Of a stretch of DNA of 64,000 nt, positions 47,106 to 56,969 are shown piece after piece. The notes under the pieces were generated by a model. That model was not told where the DNA came from, did no database searches, and saw only the letters and a program-made list of their open reading frames with translations. Position 1 is the first letter of the stretch; each line of letters begins with the position of its first letter. The position numbers were made by a program, and so were the translations under genes. This stretch comes from Marmoricola sp. OAE513 (GTDB lineage Bacteria > Actinomycetota > Actinomycetes > Propionibacteriales > Nocardioidaceae): assembly GCF_040546585.1 (NCBI RefSeq), contig NZ_JBEPOC010000001.1, positions 3,596,001 to 3,660,000 on the forward strand, read 5' to 3'.

Positions 47106-47845
47106 CCGACGAGCTGGTCGCGGCGGTGACCGCCGGGGCCCTGGGTCTGGTCGTCGGGGCGCTCGGGCCGGCGGTGATGCGCCGGCTGCCCGAGCCCGAG
47201 CTCGAGGAGCAGCCCGCCGAGGGCGAGGAGGAGCCGGAGAGCCGGCTGACCTTCCGGCCGGTCTACGAGAAGGTCACCTACGCCGAGGTCGCGGCAGGTC
47301 CGCGCACGCTGCTGCTGTGCGCGGTGTTCTCCGCCGCCCTCGGGGCGCTGCTCGGCGTACGGCTCGGGTGGAGTCCCGAGCTCCTGGTTGCCGGGCTCGC
47401 CGCTCCGGGCCTGGTGTGGCTCGCGTACATCGACGCCCGGACCACGTTCCTGCCCACGGTGCTGATCTACGCCACCCTGGTGGTGGTCGCCGGAGCCGTC
47501 GTGGGTCTCGCGGCCGTCGACGGCGACTGGTCGGACGCCCAGCGTGCCCTGATCGGCGCGCTGGCCTGGTGCGCGCTGTTCCACGTCTTCTGGTTCTTCG
47601 GCGGTATCGGGTACGGCGACGTCCGGCTCACGCTCCTGCTGGGTACCGTCCTGGGCTACCTCGGCTGGTACGAGTACGCCGTCGGTGTGATGGCCACCGC
47701 GCTGCTCGGCGGACTCGGCCCGACGCTGCTGCTGGTGCTCAAGCTCGTCGACCGGCGACGCAATCCCTACGGCCCGCACATGGTCGCCGGTGCGGTGGTC
47801 GGCGCGGCGTTCGGCGTCCCGATCGCGCAGCTGCTCGGGTACTGA
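47102..47845 (+). CDS. prepilin peptidase (A24 family)
   Basis: 247-aa polytopic aspartyl protease that cleaves leaders of type IV pilin-like proteins. Catalytic aspartates are in YIDARTTFLP and GYGDVRLT (the GxGD motif). The methylase N-domain with its cysteines is missing, leaving a short cytoplasmic acidic region (about 30-55). No pilin or pilus assembly gene is in the window, so its substrates lie elsewhere. Same position as Rv2551c in M. tuberculosis. Confidence 0.88.
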   Translation: MTDELVAAVTAGALGLVVGALGPAVMRRLPEPELEEQPAEGEEEPESRLTFRPVYEKVTYAEVAAGPRTLLLCAVFSAALGALLGVRLGWSPELLVAGLAAPGLVWLAYIDARTTFLPTVLIYATLVVVAGAVVGLAAVDGDWSDAQRALIGALAWCALFHVFWFFGGIGYGDVRLTLLLGTVLGYLGWYEYAVGVMATALLGGLGPTLLLVLKLVDRRRNPYGPHMVAGAVVGAAFGVPIAQLLGY

Positions 47846-47917
47846 TCGGTCTCCGGACCCATCTCGTCGCGGGACCGCAGCCGAAAACCGGGTGCCCCCT
47901 CGTGAAAGACTGCGCGC

Positions 47918-49096
47918 ATGCTCCGATGGCTCACTGCGGGGGAGTCGCACGGCCCCTCCCTCGTCGCAATCCTTGAAGGTCTCCCGGCTCATGTCGAGGT
48001 GACCAGCGCCGACCTCGCCGACTCCCTCGCCCGACGCCGCCTCGGCTACGGCCGCGGGGCCCGGATGAAGTTCGAGGCCGACGAGGTGACCATCACCGGC
48101 GGCGTCCGCCACGGGGTGACCCAGGGCGGCCCCGTCGCGGTACAGGTGGGCAACTCCGAGTGGCCGAAGTGGGAGACCGTGATGTCCGCCGACCCGGTGG
48201 ACCCGTCCCTGCTCAAGGAGACCGGTCGCAACGCTGCGCTGACCCGTCCGCGTCCCGGCCACGCCGACCTCGCGGGCATGCAGAAGTACGACTTCACCGA
48301 AGCCCGCCCGGTCCTCGAGCGGGCCTCGGCGCGCGAGACCGCGGCCCGGGTCGCGCTCGGCCGGGTGGCCAGCAACTTCCTCGCCCAGGTGGGCGGGATC
48401 GAGATCCTCTCGCACGTCGTGGAGCTCGGTGGGGTGCCCGCTCCGAAGGGGTCGATCCCGGTCCCCGGCGACCTGGCCCGTCTCGACGAGGACCCCGTGC
48501 GGTGCCTGGACGCCGAGGCGTCCGCTGCGATGGTGGCCCGCATCGACCAGGCCCACGACGACGGCGACACCCTCGGCGGCGTCGTCGAGGTCGTCGTGCA
48601 CAACCTGCCGCCGGGGATCGGTTCCCACGTGCACTGGGACCGACGCCTCGACTCGCGGCTCGCGGGCGCGCTGATGGGCATCCAGGCCATCAAGGGCGTG
48701 GAGGTCGGGGACGGCTTCGAGCTCGCCGCCACCCCGGGTTCGCTGGCCCACGACGAGATCGTCACCGAGGCCGGGAAGCTGCGACGCACCTCCGGTCGGT
48801 CGGGCGGCACCGAGGGGGGCATGTCCACCGGTGAGGTGCTGCGCGTCCGTGCCGCGATGAAGCCGATCGCCACCGTCCCGCGTGCTCTGCGCACCGTCGA
48901 CGTCGCGACCGGCGAGGCGGCCGTCGCGCACCACCAGCGCTCCGACGTCTGCGCCGTCCCGGCGGCCGGCATCGTCGCCGAGGCGATGGTGGCCCTGGTC
49001 GTCGCGGATGCCGTGCTGGAGAAGTTCGGTGGCGACTCGGTCGCGGAGACCCGGCGCAACCTGGAGACCTACCTCGCGAACCTGAGGTACGTGTGA
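47918..49096 (+). CDS. aroC: chorismate synthase
   Basis: 392-aa FMN-dependent enzyme that converts EPSP to chorismate. Signatures: [38 protein letters not shown] and [20 protein letters not shown] at 47918. The 72 bases upstream show no clear promoter. The end overlaps aroK in GTGA. Confidence 0.97.
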   Translation: MLRWLTAGESHGPSLVAILEGLPAHVEVTSADLADSLARRRLGYGRGARMKFEADEVTITGGVRHGVTQGGPVAVQVGNSEWPKWETVMSADPVDPSLLKETGRNAALTRPRPGHADLAGMQKYDFTEARPVLERASARETAARVALGRVASNFLAQVGGIEILSHVVELGGVPAPKGSIPVPGDLARLDEDPVRCLDAEASAAMVARIDQAHDDGDTLGGVVEVVVHNLPPGIGSHVHWDRRLDSRLAGALMGIQAIKGVEVGDGFELAATPGSLAHDEIVTEAGKLRRTSGRSGGTEGGMSTGEVLRVRAAMKPIATVPRALRTVDVATGEAAVAHHQRSDVCAVPAAGIVAEAMVALVVADAVLEKFGGDSVAETRRNLETYLANLRYV

Positions 49097-49623
49097 GCGC
49101 TTCCTCCTGCGGGCCCAAGGTCGTCCTGATCGGCTCCATGGGGGCCGGCAAGACCACCGTCGGCGGGCTCGTCGCCGAGGCTCTCGGGCTGTCGTTCCGC
49201 GACACCGACCAGGTGATCGAGGAGCGCGCCGGGAAGCCGGTCTCGGAGATCTTCGTCGACGACGGTGAGCCGCACTTCCGCGACCTCGAGCGCACCGTCG
49301 TGGCCGAGTCGCTGGACGAGTTCGACGGTGTCCTTGCCCTCGGCGGCGGCGCAGCGATGGACCCGCAGAGCCAGGAGCTCCTCGCCGGGCACTGCGTCGT
49401 CTTCCTCAAGGTCGGCCTGGCCGATGCGGCGTCCCGGGTCGGACTCGGCGTCTCCCGCCCGATGCTGCTCGGCAACGTGCGTGGTCGGATCAAGCAGCTG
49501 CTGGACGAACGGACCCCGATCTACCTCGCGGTCGCCCGGCACACCGTGGAGACCGATGGCCTCGACGCCGCCGCGGTCGCTGATCAGGTCCTCGCGCTGG
49601 TGCAGGATGGCTCCCATGACTGA
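49093..49623 (+). CDS. aroK: shikimate kinase
   Basis: 176-aa P-loop kinase: Walker [10 protein letters not shown], shikimate site [20 protein letters not shown] and LGGGAAM. GTG start overlapping aroC; aroB starts eight bases before its end. Confidence 0.96.
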   Translation: MSASSCGPKVVLIGSMGAGKTTVGGLVAEALGLSFRDTDQVIEERAGKPVSEIFVDDGEPHFRDLERTVVAESLDEFDGVLALGGGAAMDPQSQELLAGHCVVFLKVGLADAASRVGLGVSRPMLLGNVRGRIKQLLDERTPIYLAVARHTVETDGLDAAAVADQVLALVQDGSHD

Positions 49624-50743
49624 GCCCATCACCCGTATGCCGGTGCGCGGGGCCTCGCCCTACGAGGTGGTCGTGGGTCACGGCGTGCTCGGCGAGGTCG
49701 CGGGCATGCTCCCGCCGGGAGCCGAGCGGGTCGCGGTCTGCTACGCCGAGCCCCTGGCCCACCTCGCGGACCGCGTCGTCGCAGGTCTGGGGGACCACGA
49801 GATCACCCGGATCGTGCTGCCCGACGGCGAGGTCGCCAAGACCGGTCAGGTCGCGATCGGCGCCTGGGAGCAGCTCGGGGCCGCCGGGTTCACCCGGTCC
49901 GACGCGGTCGTCACCGTGGGCGGGGGAGCCACCACCGACATGGGCGGCTTCATCGCCGCCACCTGGTTGCGCGGCGTCCCCGTGGTGCACGTGCCGACCA
50001 CGCTGCTCGCCATGGTCGACGCCGCCGTGGGCGGCAAGACCGGCATGAACACCGGCGCGGGCAAGAACCTCGTCGGCTCGTTCCACGAACCGGCCGGCGT
50101 GGTCTGCGACCTCGACGTCCTGACCACGCTCCCGCAGGCCGAACTGGTCGCCGGGCTCGGTGAGGTGGTGAAGTGCGGCTTCATCGCCGACCCCGAGATC
50201 CTCGCCATCATCGACCGCAGTCCGGCCGCTGCCCTGGACCCCGGGTCCGCCGAGCTGCGCGAGCTGGTCGAGCGCGCGATCGCGGTGAAGATCGCCGTGG
50301 TGGTCGACGACCTGCGTGAGCAGGGCGGAGCGGACGGGCACCCAGGCCGCGAGGTCCTCAACTACGGCCACACGATGGCGCACGCGATCGAGAAGGCGAC
50401 GGCGTACGAGATCCGGCACGGCGAGGCCGTCGCGCTCGGGATGGTCTTCGTCTCCGAGCTGGCCCGCCTCGCCGGACACCTGGACGACGACACCGCCGCT
50501 CGCCACGGCACCGTCCTGGAGCTGGTGGGTCTGCCCACGCGCTACAGCGGCACGGCGTTCGAGACGCTGCACGCCACCATGAAGGTCGACAAGAAGTCGC
50601 GCGGGTCCCAGCTCCGGTTCGTGGTGCTCGACGGGCTCGCGAAACCGGTCGTGCTCGCCGGCCCGAGCGAGGAGCACCTCCGCGCCGCCTACGAGCACCT
50701 GGCCGGATCGGTCGTCGAGCCTGTCGAGACGGGGCGTCCATGA
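49616..50743 (+). CDS. aroB: 3-dehydroquinate synthase
   Basis: 375-aa NAD- and metal-dependent enzyme. [38 protein letters not shown] and [11 protein letters not shown] carry cofactor and metal residues. The last ten residues ([10 protein letters not shown]) do not look native: they are translated from a REP-like palindrome at 50708-50731. ATG at 49616; the stop overlaps aroQ (ATGA). Confidence 0.96.
   Translation: MTEPITRMPVRGASPYEVVVGHGVLGEVAGMLPPGAERVAVCYAEPLAHLADRVVAGLGDHEITRIVLPDGEVAKTGQVAIGAWEQLGAAGFTRSDAVVTVGGGATTDMGGFIAATWLRGVPVVHVPTTLLAMVDAAVGGKTGMNTGAGKNLVGSFHEPAGVVCDLDVLTTLPQAELVAGLGEVVKCGFIADPEILAIIDRSPAAALDPGSAELRELVERAIAVKIAVVVDDLREQGGADGHPGREVLNYGHTMAHAIEKATAYEIRHGEAVALGMVFVSELARLAGHLDDDTAARHGTVLELVGLPTRYSGTAFETLHATMKVDKKSRGSQLRFVVLDGLAKPVVLAGPSEEHLRAAYEHLAGSVVEPVETGRP
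50708..50731 (-). repeat. REP-like palindrome copy at the aroB 3' end
   Basis: Its reverse complement CGTCTCGACAGGCTCGACG plus ACCGA matches the hisS copy (31502-31525) at 18 of 24 positions. It encodes the [12 protein letters not shown] tail that I recall at the ends of many actinobacterial proteins. Confidence 0.6.
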
Positions 50744-51177
50744 AGGTACTCGTGCTCAACGGTCCCAACCTGGGACGCCTGGGTCGGCGCCAGCCCGAGA
50801 TCTACGGCTCCACGACCCACGCCGAGCTCGCCCAGCTCTGCGTCGGCTGGGGGCGGGACCTCGGCCTGGACGTCGAGGTCCGGCAGACCAACCACGAGGG
50901 CCAGATGCTCGACTGGCTCAACGACGCTGCCGACGAGGCGACGCCGGTGGTGCTGAACGCCGCAGCCTGGACGCACTACTCCTACGCGATCTTCGATGCC
51001 TGCGCCCAGCTGGTCGCTCCGCTCGTCGAGGTGCACATCTCCGACCCGGCCTCGCGCCCGGAGGAGTTCCGGCACCACTCGGTCGTGACGCCGTACGCCG
51101 CCGCGGTGATCGCGGGGCAGGGGATCGACGGCTACCGGCAGGCGCTGGAGTTCGTCGCGACGAGCCGGGACGGCTAG
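50740..51177 (+). CDS. aroQ: type II 3-dehydroquinate dehydratase
   Basis: 145-aa dodecameric dehydratase. Catalytic loop [17 protein letters not shown] (the tyrosine is in it), substrate site [23 protein letters not shown] and [20 protein letters not shown] in overlap with aroB. Confidence 0.96.
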   Translation: MKVLVLNGPNLGRLGRRQPEIYGSTTHAELAQLCVGWGRDLGLDVEVRQTNHEGQMLDWLNDAADEATPVVLNAAAWTHYSYAIFDACAQLVAPLVEVHISDPASRPEEFRHHSVVTPYAAAVIAGQGIDGYRQALEFVATSRDG

Positions 51178-51180
51178 ACT
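51175..51180 (+). promoter_or_regulatory. -10 box TAGACT upstream of efp
   Basis: Overlaps the aroQ stop codon, giving efp a leader of about 58 bases. Confidence 0.4.
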
Positions 51181-51244
51181 CACCCGTCGGCCTCCTCCGA
51201 ACGGCCGCCCCCACCACACCTGACCAGACAAGGTTCCTGCGCGC

Positions 51245-51811
51245 ATGGCAACGACGAACGACCTCAAGAACGGCATGGTTCTCAACATCGACGGTCAGCT
51301 CTGGGCTGTCACCGAGTTCCAGCACGTGAAGCCCGGCAAGGGCCCGGCCTTCGTCCGGACCAAGCTGCGCAACGTGGAGTCGGGCAAGAACGTCGACAAG
51401 ACCTTCAACGCCGGCACCAAGGTCGAGACCGCCAGCGTCGACAAGCGGACGATGCAGTACCTCTACAACGACGGCACGTCGTACGTCTTCATGGACACCG
51501 ACACCTACGACCAGCTCGAGATCGCCCCGGAGATCATCGGCGACGCGAAGAACTACCTCCTCGAGAACGGCGAGGCGATCGTCGCGACCAACGAGGGCCG
51601 GGTGCTCTTCGTCGAGCTGCCCGCCTCCGTCGAGCTGCTGATCAGCTTCACCGAGCCCGGCCTCGCCGGCGACTCGGCGACGGGCCGCACCAAGCCGGCG
51701 ACGCTGGAGACCGGTCACGAGATCCAGGTGCCGCTGTTCATCAACCAGGGGGAGAAGATCAAGGTCGACACCCGTGAGGGTGGCTCCTACCTCGGCCGCG
51801 TCAAGGGCTGA
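51245..51811 (+). CDS. efp: elongation factor P
   Basis: 188-aa three-domain factor that relieves ribosome stalling at polyproline. The loop tip KPGKGPA is the actinobacterial form with a lysine between Gly and Gly-Pro, usually working without the E. coli-type modification. In M. tuberculosis a peptidase gene (pepQ) lies between aroQ and efp; it is absent here. Confidence 0.96.
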   Translation: MATTNDLKNGMVLNIDGQLWAVTEFQHVKPGKGPAFVRTKLRNVESGKNVDKTFNAGTKVETASVDKRTMQYLYNDGTSYVFMDTDTYDQLEIAPEIIGDAKNYLLENGEAIVATNEGRVLFVELPASVELLISFTEPGLAGDSATGRTKPATLETGHEIQVPLFINQGEKIKVDTREGGSYLGRVKG

Positions 51812-51818
51812 TCACTCC

Positions 51819-52229
51819 TTGAGCGCACGCTCCAAGGCCCGCAAGCGGGCCCTCGACCTGATCTTCGCCGCCGAGGCCCGCGGCCTCAGCGCGGACCAGC
51901 TGCTCAGCGACCAGCTCGACGCCGGCGACGGTCCGGCCAACGAGTACACCCTGACCCTGGTGCGCGGCGTGCACGAGCACCGCGCCCGTCTGGACGAGCT
52001 CATCTCGCGGTACGCCGAGGGCTGGACCATCGACCGCCTCCCCGCGGTGGACCGCAACGTGCTGCGCCTCGGCATCTACGAGGTCCTCTACGTCGACGAC
52101 GTCCCCGACGCCGTGGCCGTGAGCGAGGCGGTGAACCTGGCGCGCGACCTGTCGACCGACGAGTCGCCCGCGTTCGTCAACGGACTGCTCGGCAACGTCG
52201 CCCGCGACAAGGGATCGCTCGTCCCGTAA
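51819..52229 (+). CDS. nusB: transcription antitermination factor NusB
   Basis: 136-aa all-helical RNA-binding protein used in rRNA transcription with NusE. SKARKRALDLIFAAEARG and VDRNVLRLGIYEVLY are diagnostic. The likely start is the TTG at 51819 (seven bases after efp). A longer frame from 51774 would sit inside efp and adds nothing family-like. Confidence 0.92.
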   Translation: MSARSKARKRALDLIFAAEARGLSADQLLSDQLDAGDGPANEYTLTLVRGVHEHRARLDELISRYAEGWTIDRLPAVDRNVLRLGIYEVLYVDDVPDAVAVSEAVNLARDLSTDESPAFVNGLLGNVARDKGSLVP

Positions 52230-52285
52230 CCTCCGCGGCGCCCCCGGGACTGGCCGGACTTGCGCGCGACTGGTTGGCTGGGGCC

Positions 52286-53638
52286 ATGACCTCCCGCCAC
52301 GAATGCGATGTCGTCGTCCTCGGACTCGGACCCGGCGGCGAGCACGCCGCCCTGCTGCTGGCCGGGAAGGGCCTCGACGTCGTCGCGATCGACGAACGGC
52401 TCGTCGGTGGCGAGTGCCCCTACTTCGGGTGCGTCCCGTCGAAGATGATGATCGCTGCCGCGACCACCCTGCACGAGGCACGGCGCGTCTCCGAGCTCGC
52501 CGGACGGGCGGACGTCACTCCGGACTGGGGACCGGTGGCGGCCCGGATTCGCGACGAGGCCACCGACGACTGGGACGACAAGGTGGCCGTCGACCGGCTC
52601 CTGGACGCGGGGGCGACCTTCGTCCGCGGGCGTGGAGCGATCACGGCGCCGCGGGAAGTCACCGTGGACGGCACGACGTACGCCGCGCGCCGGGGCATCG
52701 TGCTCAACACCGGGACGACGCCGAGCGCGCCCCCGATCGAGGGGCTGGCGGGCACTCCGTTCTGGACCAACCGCGAGATCGTCAGGGTCACCGAGCTGCC
52801 GCGGTCGATGACGGTGATCGGCGGCGGCCCGATCGGCTGCGAGCTGGCCCAGGTCTTCTCGACCTTCGGGGTCGAGATCACCGTCGTGGACGTGGCCGAC
52901 CGGATCATTGCGGTCGAGGAGCCCGAGGCGTCCGAGGTGCTGACGAAGGCGTTCGGCGACCAGGGCATCGACGTCGTCGCCGGGGCGAAGATCGAGCGCG
53001 TCGAGCACGGCGCCGGCGGGTTCACGGTCGTCCTGGCCGACCGCGAGATCACCTCCGAGCAGCTGCTGGTCGCGGCGGGCCGGAGGAACAACCTGGCCGG
53101 CATCGGCCTCGAGCACGTCGGGCTGGACCCCGAGGCGCGGGTCCTCGAGCCGGACGAGCGCATGCGGGTCGCCGACGGTGTCTGGGCGGTGGGTGACATC
53201 ACCGGCAAGGGCGCGTTCACCCACGTCTCGATGTACCAGGCCGACGTCGTCGTGCGTGACGTGCTCGGCGAGGACGGTCCGTGGGCCGACTACCGCGCGG
53301 TCGCGCGGGCGACCTTCACCTCCCCCGAGGTCGGTTCGGTCGGGCTGTCGGAGGCGGCGGCCCGCAAGCAGGGCATCGACATCCGGGTCGCCACCGGGGA
53401 CCTGGGGTCGCGCGGTTGGCTGGCCAAGGAGGAAGGTCTCGTCAAGCTGGTGGCGGACCGGCAGCGCGGCGTCCTGGTCGGGGGCTGCGTCGTCGGCTCG
53501 ACCGGCGGCGAGGTCATCTCGCTGGTCGCCACCGCGATCCACGCGGAGATCCCGCTCAGCACGCTCACCGAGATGCACTTCGCGTACCCGACGTTCTACC
53601 GGGCCCTGCAGCCGGTGCTGCGCGACCTCGTGGACTGA
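52286..53638 (+). CDS. FAD/NAD(P)-dependent pyridine-nucleotide-disulfide oxidoreductase
   Basis: 450-aa class I flavoprotein. FAD site VVVLGLGPGGEHAA (GxGxxG at about 13-18), redox disulfide GGECPYFGCVPSK (C44, C49), NAD(P) site VIGGGPIGCELAQ, second FAD box VWAVGDITGKGAFTH, and the dimer domain. Dihydrolipoamide dehydrogenases end with an HPT-x2-E catalytic dyad; here the place reads HFAYPTFYRAL, so the histidine is a tyrosine and the glutamate is absent. It is therefore probably not lipoamide dehydrogenase, and resembles mercuric-reductase-like or other relatives. ATG at 52286 chosen; a TTG at 52274 is possible. Confidence 0.85.
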   Translation: MTSRHECDVVVLGLGPGGEHAALLLAGKGLDVVAIDERLVGGECPYFGCVPSKMMIAAATTLHEARRVSELAGRADVTPDWGPVAARIRDEATDDWDDKVAVDRLLDAGATFVRGRGAITAPREVTVDGTTYAARRGIVLNTGTTPSAPPIEGLAGTPFWTNREIVRVTELPRSMTVIGGGPIGCELAQVFSTFGVEITVVDVADRIIAVEEPEASEVLTKAFGDQGIDVVAGAKIERVEHGAGGFTVVLADREITSEQLLVAAGRRNNLAGIGLEHVGLDPEARVLEPDERMRVADGVWAVGDITGKGAFTHVSMYQADVVVRDVLGEDGPWADYRAVARATFTSPEVGSVGLSEAAARKQGIDIRVATGDLGSRGWLAKEEGLVKLVADRQRGVLVGGCVVGSTGGEVISLVATAIHAEIPLSTLTEMHFAYPTFYRALQPVLRDLVD

Positions 53639-53696
53639 GCCCGGGAGCAAGTCGGGACCTCTGGCCCTAGCCACGGCGGCGCTGCTGTCCGTACGG

Positions 53697-53726
53697 TAGA
53701 TATGTCCTAAAGGTCCCTTTCGGGAC
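53697..53726 (+). promoter_or_regulatory. promoter and small palindrome upstream of the TSP3-repeat gene
   Basis: A TAGATAT -10-like sequence at 53697-53703 is followed by GTCCC-TTTC-GGGAC (53713-53726), within about 55 bases of the ATG. It may be an operator or a leader hairpin. Confidence 0.4.
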
Positions 53727-53750
53727 GTTGCGCTTCCACCGGGGGGATCC

Positions 53751-55385
53751 ATGCGCTCAGCGCCCACGTCGTGCAGGACGTCGTTGAGGGTGGTCGTCGT
53801 CCTCGCGCTCGCCGCGGTCGGCCTGGTCGCGTGGCCCACGATCGCGTCCGCCGTCTCGACCGGCTGCGCCAGCATGAACAGCGCATCGGTCGACGGCGAG
53901 TACAACAACGGCACGGCGGTCGGGGCGTTCGAGGCAGGCGAGGTCCTGGTCTTCGACGTCTCCGGCACCGATGGCCTGGCAGCCGGTCTGCTCGCGGTCC
54001 AGACCGACCAGCTCGGCCAGCCCGGGTACGTCCCGGTCTCCCTGTCGGTCCAGGTGCCCCAGAAGATCGTCTACCCGGTGACGGTCTCGGCCGACTACTC
54101 GCTCTCCTGGAGTGTGCCGCTCGCCGTCGTGCACGACCCGACGTGGTTGGTCTCGTGCAGTGCGGACAGCGACGTCGACGGGATCAGCGACGACGTCGAC
54201 AACTGCCCCCAGGTGGTCAACCCCGACCAGTCCGACGTCGACGGCGACGGACGCGGCGACCTCTGCGACGGCACGGACGACGACCCCGACCGCGACGGCG
54301 TCTTCACCGATGTCGACAACTGCCCGGCGGTCGAGAACCCGTCGCAGTCCGACGTCGACGGGGACGGCAAGGGCGACGCCTGCGACGACGTTGACGACGA
54401 CATCGACCGGGACGGGGTCTTCACCGAGGACGACAACTGCCCCTCCGTCGCGAACCCCGAGCAGGAGGACCTGGACGGGGACGGCAAGGGCGACGCCTGC
54501 GACTTCGTGAACGACGACGTGGACGGGGACGGCGTGTTCAACGACGTCGACAACTGCCCGACGACGGCCAACCCGGGCCAGGCCGACGTGGACGGCGACG
54601 GTCTCGGCAACGCCTGCGACCCGGTCAACAACCTCGACCTCGACAACGACGGGGTGAACAACGCCGTCGACAACTGCCCGTCGGTCGCGAACGCGAACCA
54701 GGCGAACACCGACGGTGACGGCCTCGGCAACGCCTGCGACCCCGACGACGACAACGACGGCGTTCCGGACGCCTCCGACTCCTGTCCGCTCGTCCTCGGC
54801 ACCCGGTCCGACGGGTGCAACAACACCGCGCCGACGGTGAAGCTGACCTCGCCGGCAGCCGGGGCGCTGCTCGACCCGACCCGCGCGACGACGGTGACCG
54901 CGACCGCCACCGACGACCTCGGCGTCGCCTCGGTGACGTTCAGGCTCGGGGCGCGGACGGTATGCGTCGACACCACCGCGCCGTACAGCTGCGCGGTGAA
55001 GCCGACCGAGCGCGAGACGGGGGTCCAGGTGCTCACGGCGACCGCGCGTGACGCCGTCAACGCCCAGGCGACCACGTCGCGACCGGTCACGGTCGACCGG
55101 TTCAAGGGCGTCCTGAGCGTGGCCGCGTCCAAGCCGAAGGGCAAGAAGCCGAAGGTCGCGGCGTCCGGCAGGCTGTTCCTGCCCGCCGGTACGACGGCCG
55201 CCGTCGCCTGCAGCGGGACGGTCACCGTCCGGCTCGCAGTGGGCAAGAAGGTCAAGAGCGTGACGGCGCCGCTGAAGCGGACGGGCACCACGTGCACGTT
55301 CACGACGGCGAAGGTCGCGGTCCCGAAGGGCAAGGTGAAGGCGACCGCCAAGTTCGCCGGCAACAAGGTCCTCCGGCCGATCTAG
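53751..55385 (+). CDS. secreted thrombospondin type-3 repeat protein
   Basis: 544 aa. Signal peptide ([20 protein letters not shown]), an N-terminal beta domain (about 40-140), then about six calcium-binding TSP3 units (about 141-355). Each unit has the form DxDxDGxxDxxDNCPxxxNPxQxDxDxDGxGDACD. An Ig-like domain follows (about 362-440; [20 protein letters not shown]), then a basic beta domain rich in Lys ([13 protein letters not shown]). The acidic repeats should bind many calcium ions and stiffen the protein. No anchor is seen, so it is probably released or held non-covalently. Its stop codon overlaps that of the convergent gene in CTAG. Confidence 0.87.
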   Translation: MRSAPTSCRTSLRVVVVLALAAVGLVAWPTIASAVSTGCASMNSASVDGEYNNGTAVGAFEAGEVLVFDVSGTDGLAAGLLAVQTDQLGQPGYVPVSLSVQVPQKIVYPVTVSADYSLSWSVPLAVVHDPTWLVSCSADSDVDGISDDVDNCPQVVNPDQSDVDGDGRGDLCDGTDDDPDRDGVFTDVDNCPAVENPSQSDVDGDGKGDACDDVDDDIDRDGVFTEDDNCPSVANPEQEDLDGDGKGDACDFVNDDVDGDGVFNDVDNCPTTANPGQADVDGDGLGNACDPVNNLDLDNDGVNNAVDNCPSVANANQANTDGDGLGNACDPDDDNDGVPDASDSCPLVLGTRSDGCNNTAPTVKLTSPAAGALLDPTRATTVTATATDDLGVASVTFRLGARTVCVDTTAPYSCAVKPTERETGVQVLTATARDAVNAQATTSRPVTVDRFKGVLSVAASKPKGKKPKVAASGRLFLPAGTTAAVACSGTVTVRLAVGKKVKSVTAPLKRTGTTCTFTTAKVAVPKGKVKATAKFAGNKVLRPI

Positions 55386-56716
55386 CCGACTGCCGCCTCG
55401 AGCTCGTCCAGCGCTTCGTCGGTGTAGATGGCGAGCCGCTGGAGGTGCGGCAGCGTGTCGCGGCAACCGACGAAGCCGATGATGACCTTGTCGCCGTACC
55501 CGATCAGCGTGACGTTGAGGCCGTAGCCGTCGGAGAGGAACGACACCGGCACCATGCTGACCAGTCGTGCACCGGCGAGGTAGAGCGGCTCGCGCGAGAG
55601 CACGAGGTTCGAGACGACGAAGTTGAACAGCGGCGGTGCCGTGACGACCTTCTGGGAGAACGCGATCGGCAGCAGCCCGGCCAGGGTGAACTGCTGGAGG
55701 GCGCCGGGGGAGAGGGCGACCAGCTCCTTCTTGCCGCGCGCGGTCACGGCGTTGATCCCCTGCAGGCGCGCCACGGGGTCGGCCACGTCGGTTCCCAGCG
55801 GGCAGACGAAGCCCGCCGCCGCGTTGATGGTCCCCTCGTCGCGGTCGATGCCCACGGGCACCGAGGCGGTCAGGGTGCGGTTCGGCAGCTCGTCGAGATC
55901 GGTGAGGTATCGCCGGACGGCACCGCTGATCGCGGTGAGCACCACGTCGTTCACCGTCGTCCCGGTCGCCCGGGCGATCGTGCGCAGGCGTGGCAGGTCG
56001 AGCTCGGCCTTGGCGATCCGGCGGTTGCGGGTGACCTTCTTGTTGAACGGTGTGCCCGGCGTGCGCAGCGCTCCCAGCACAGCGCTGTTGGCGCCCAGGG
56101 CCATCTCGAGCACCTTGCCGGCCATCTCGCCGGTGGCGCCGATCCCGCCGACGATGGAGCGGGCGAGCCTGATCGCCTGGCGGTCGGCTCGGGCGAGCGC
56201 CGCGCGCTCGGGGGACTCCTTTCCGCCGGGGGCGACGTTGCCGTGCGGGTCGGTGGTCAGCCACTGCTTGATCGTGCGCATCGCGCCGAGGCCGTCGGTG
56301 GCTCCGTGGTGGGCCTTGAAGTAGAAGGCGAACCGGTTGCCCTCGAGGCCCTCGATCACGTGCGCCTCCCACAACGGCTTGGTGAGGTCCAGCGGGTGGG
56401 AGTGCAACCGCTCGATCAGCTGGCCGAGCTGGGCGTCGGTCCCCGGGCTGGGCAGGGCCGAGAGCCGCACGTGGTACGACGGGTCCGGCGTCACCTTGAC
56501 CCAGCGCGACAGCGCGTTCGCGGGCCCATGATCCACGACGCTGTCGTAGGTGAAGGGCACCCACGAGAGCTGGGCGAACGCCTGGTGCAGGTCGCGGACG
56601 AAGTCGGGCCCGGCGCCCTCGGGGAGCTCGAAGATCGCGCCGCACCCGATGTGCAGCGGGGCACGGGAGGTCTCCATGCGTACGAACATGCTGTCGACCG
56701 GGCTGAGCAGCTTCAT
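55382..56716 (-). CDS. wax ester synthase/diacylglycerol acyltransferase (WS/DGAT)
   Basis: 444-aa acyltransferase making triacylglycerol or wax ester from acyl-CoA, typical of lipid-storing actinobacteria. The catalytic HHxxxDG motif is HHGATDG (136-142). The N-terminus [17 protein letters not shown] is the family's usual start; C-terminal boxes include [21 protein letters not shown] precedes the ATG at 56716. It is convergent with the TSP3 gene. Confidence 0.92.
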   Translation of the reverse strand: MKLLSPVDSMFVRMETSRAPLHIGCGAIFELPEGAGPDFVRDLHQAFAQLSWVPFTYDSVVDHGPANALSRWVKVTPDPSYHVRLSALPSPGTDAQLGQLIERLHSHPLDLTKPLWEAHVIEGLEGNRFAFYFKAHHGATDGLGAMRTIKQWLTTDPHGNVAPGGKESPERAALARADRQAIRLARSIVGGIGATGEMAGKVLEMALGANSAVLGALRTPGTPFNKKVTRNRRIAKAELDLPRLRTIARATGTTVNDVVLTAISGAVRRYLTDLDELPNRTLTASVPVGIDRDEGTINAAAGFVCPLGTDVADPVARLQGINAVTARGKKELVALSPGALQQFTLAGLLPIAFSQKVVTAPPLFNFVVSNLVLSREPLYLAGARLVSMVPVSFLSDGYGLNVTLIGYGDKVIIGFVGCRDTLPHLQRLAIYTDEALDELEAAVG

Positions 56717-56849
56717 CGGCGTCGCCTCCTGGTGCGCCTCATCGTAGGGGCGGGCGTGATCCGGGTCACGCGACGCTCCACACCGGTTTTCGCGGCCTGC
56801 TCCAGGGGTAGTGGTGGAGTGGAACAAGACCTGCCTGGGAGGGCAGACA

Positions 56850-56880
56850 GCGGCACCCGCTGCGGCGGGTGCCGCTTCTT
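56850..56880 (+). terminator. intrinsic terminator 90 bases upstream of pyrR
   Basis: GCGGCACCCGC (56850-56860) and GCGGGTGCCGC (56865-56875) form a perfect 11-pair stem with a TGCG loop, followed by TTCTTCT. It is the most classical terminator in the window, yet the WS/DGAT gene points away from it, so it must end a transcript that starts in the divergent gap. A smaller stem (CTGCC/GGCAG, 56831-56846) precedes it. See findings. Confidence 0.7.
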
Positions 56881-56900
56881 CTCGCTCGGGCGGGGGCTGC

Positions 56901-56906
56901 TAGAGT
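56901..56906 (+). promoter_or_regulatory. -10 box TAGAGT of the pyr operon
   Basis: TAGAGT is 63 bases before the pyrR ATG, giving a leader that begins near 56913 and contains the PyrR stem. Confidence 0.5.
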
Positions 56907-56934
56907 CCAGCCTGAGTTCGACATCCTTTAACGG

Positions 56935-56960
56935 TCCGTCCTGTGAGGCGGAGAAGGAGG
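56935..56960 (+). promoter_or_regulatory. PyrR-binding stem-loop next to the pyrR ribosome-binding site
   Basis: TCCG (56935-56938) and CGGA (56949-56952) close a loop TCCTGTGAGG, with AAGGAGG immediately after (56954-56960). This matches the actinobacterial PyrR loop known from Mycobacterium smegmatis, where UMP-bound PyrR binds the leader and blocks translation. Confidence 0.6.
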
Positions 56961-56969
56961 TCTGGCGTC

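Noticed and set aside
52274-52285. TTG start at 52274 for the disulfide oxidoreductase
   Set aside because: The ATG at 52286 has a better spaced purine-rich stretch upstream and gives the usual N-terminus.
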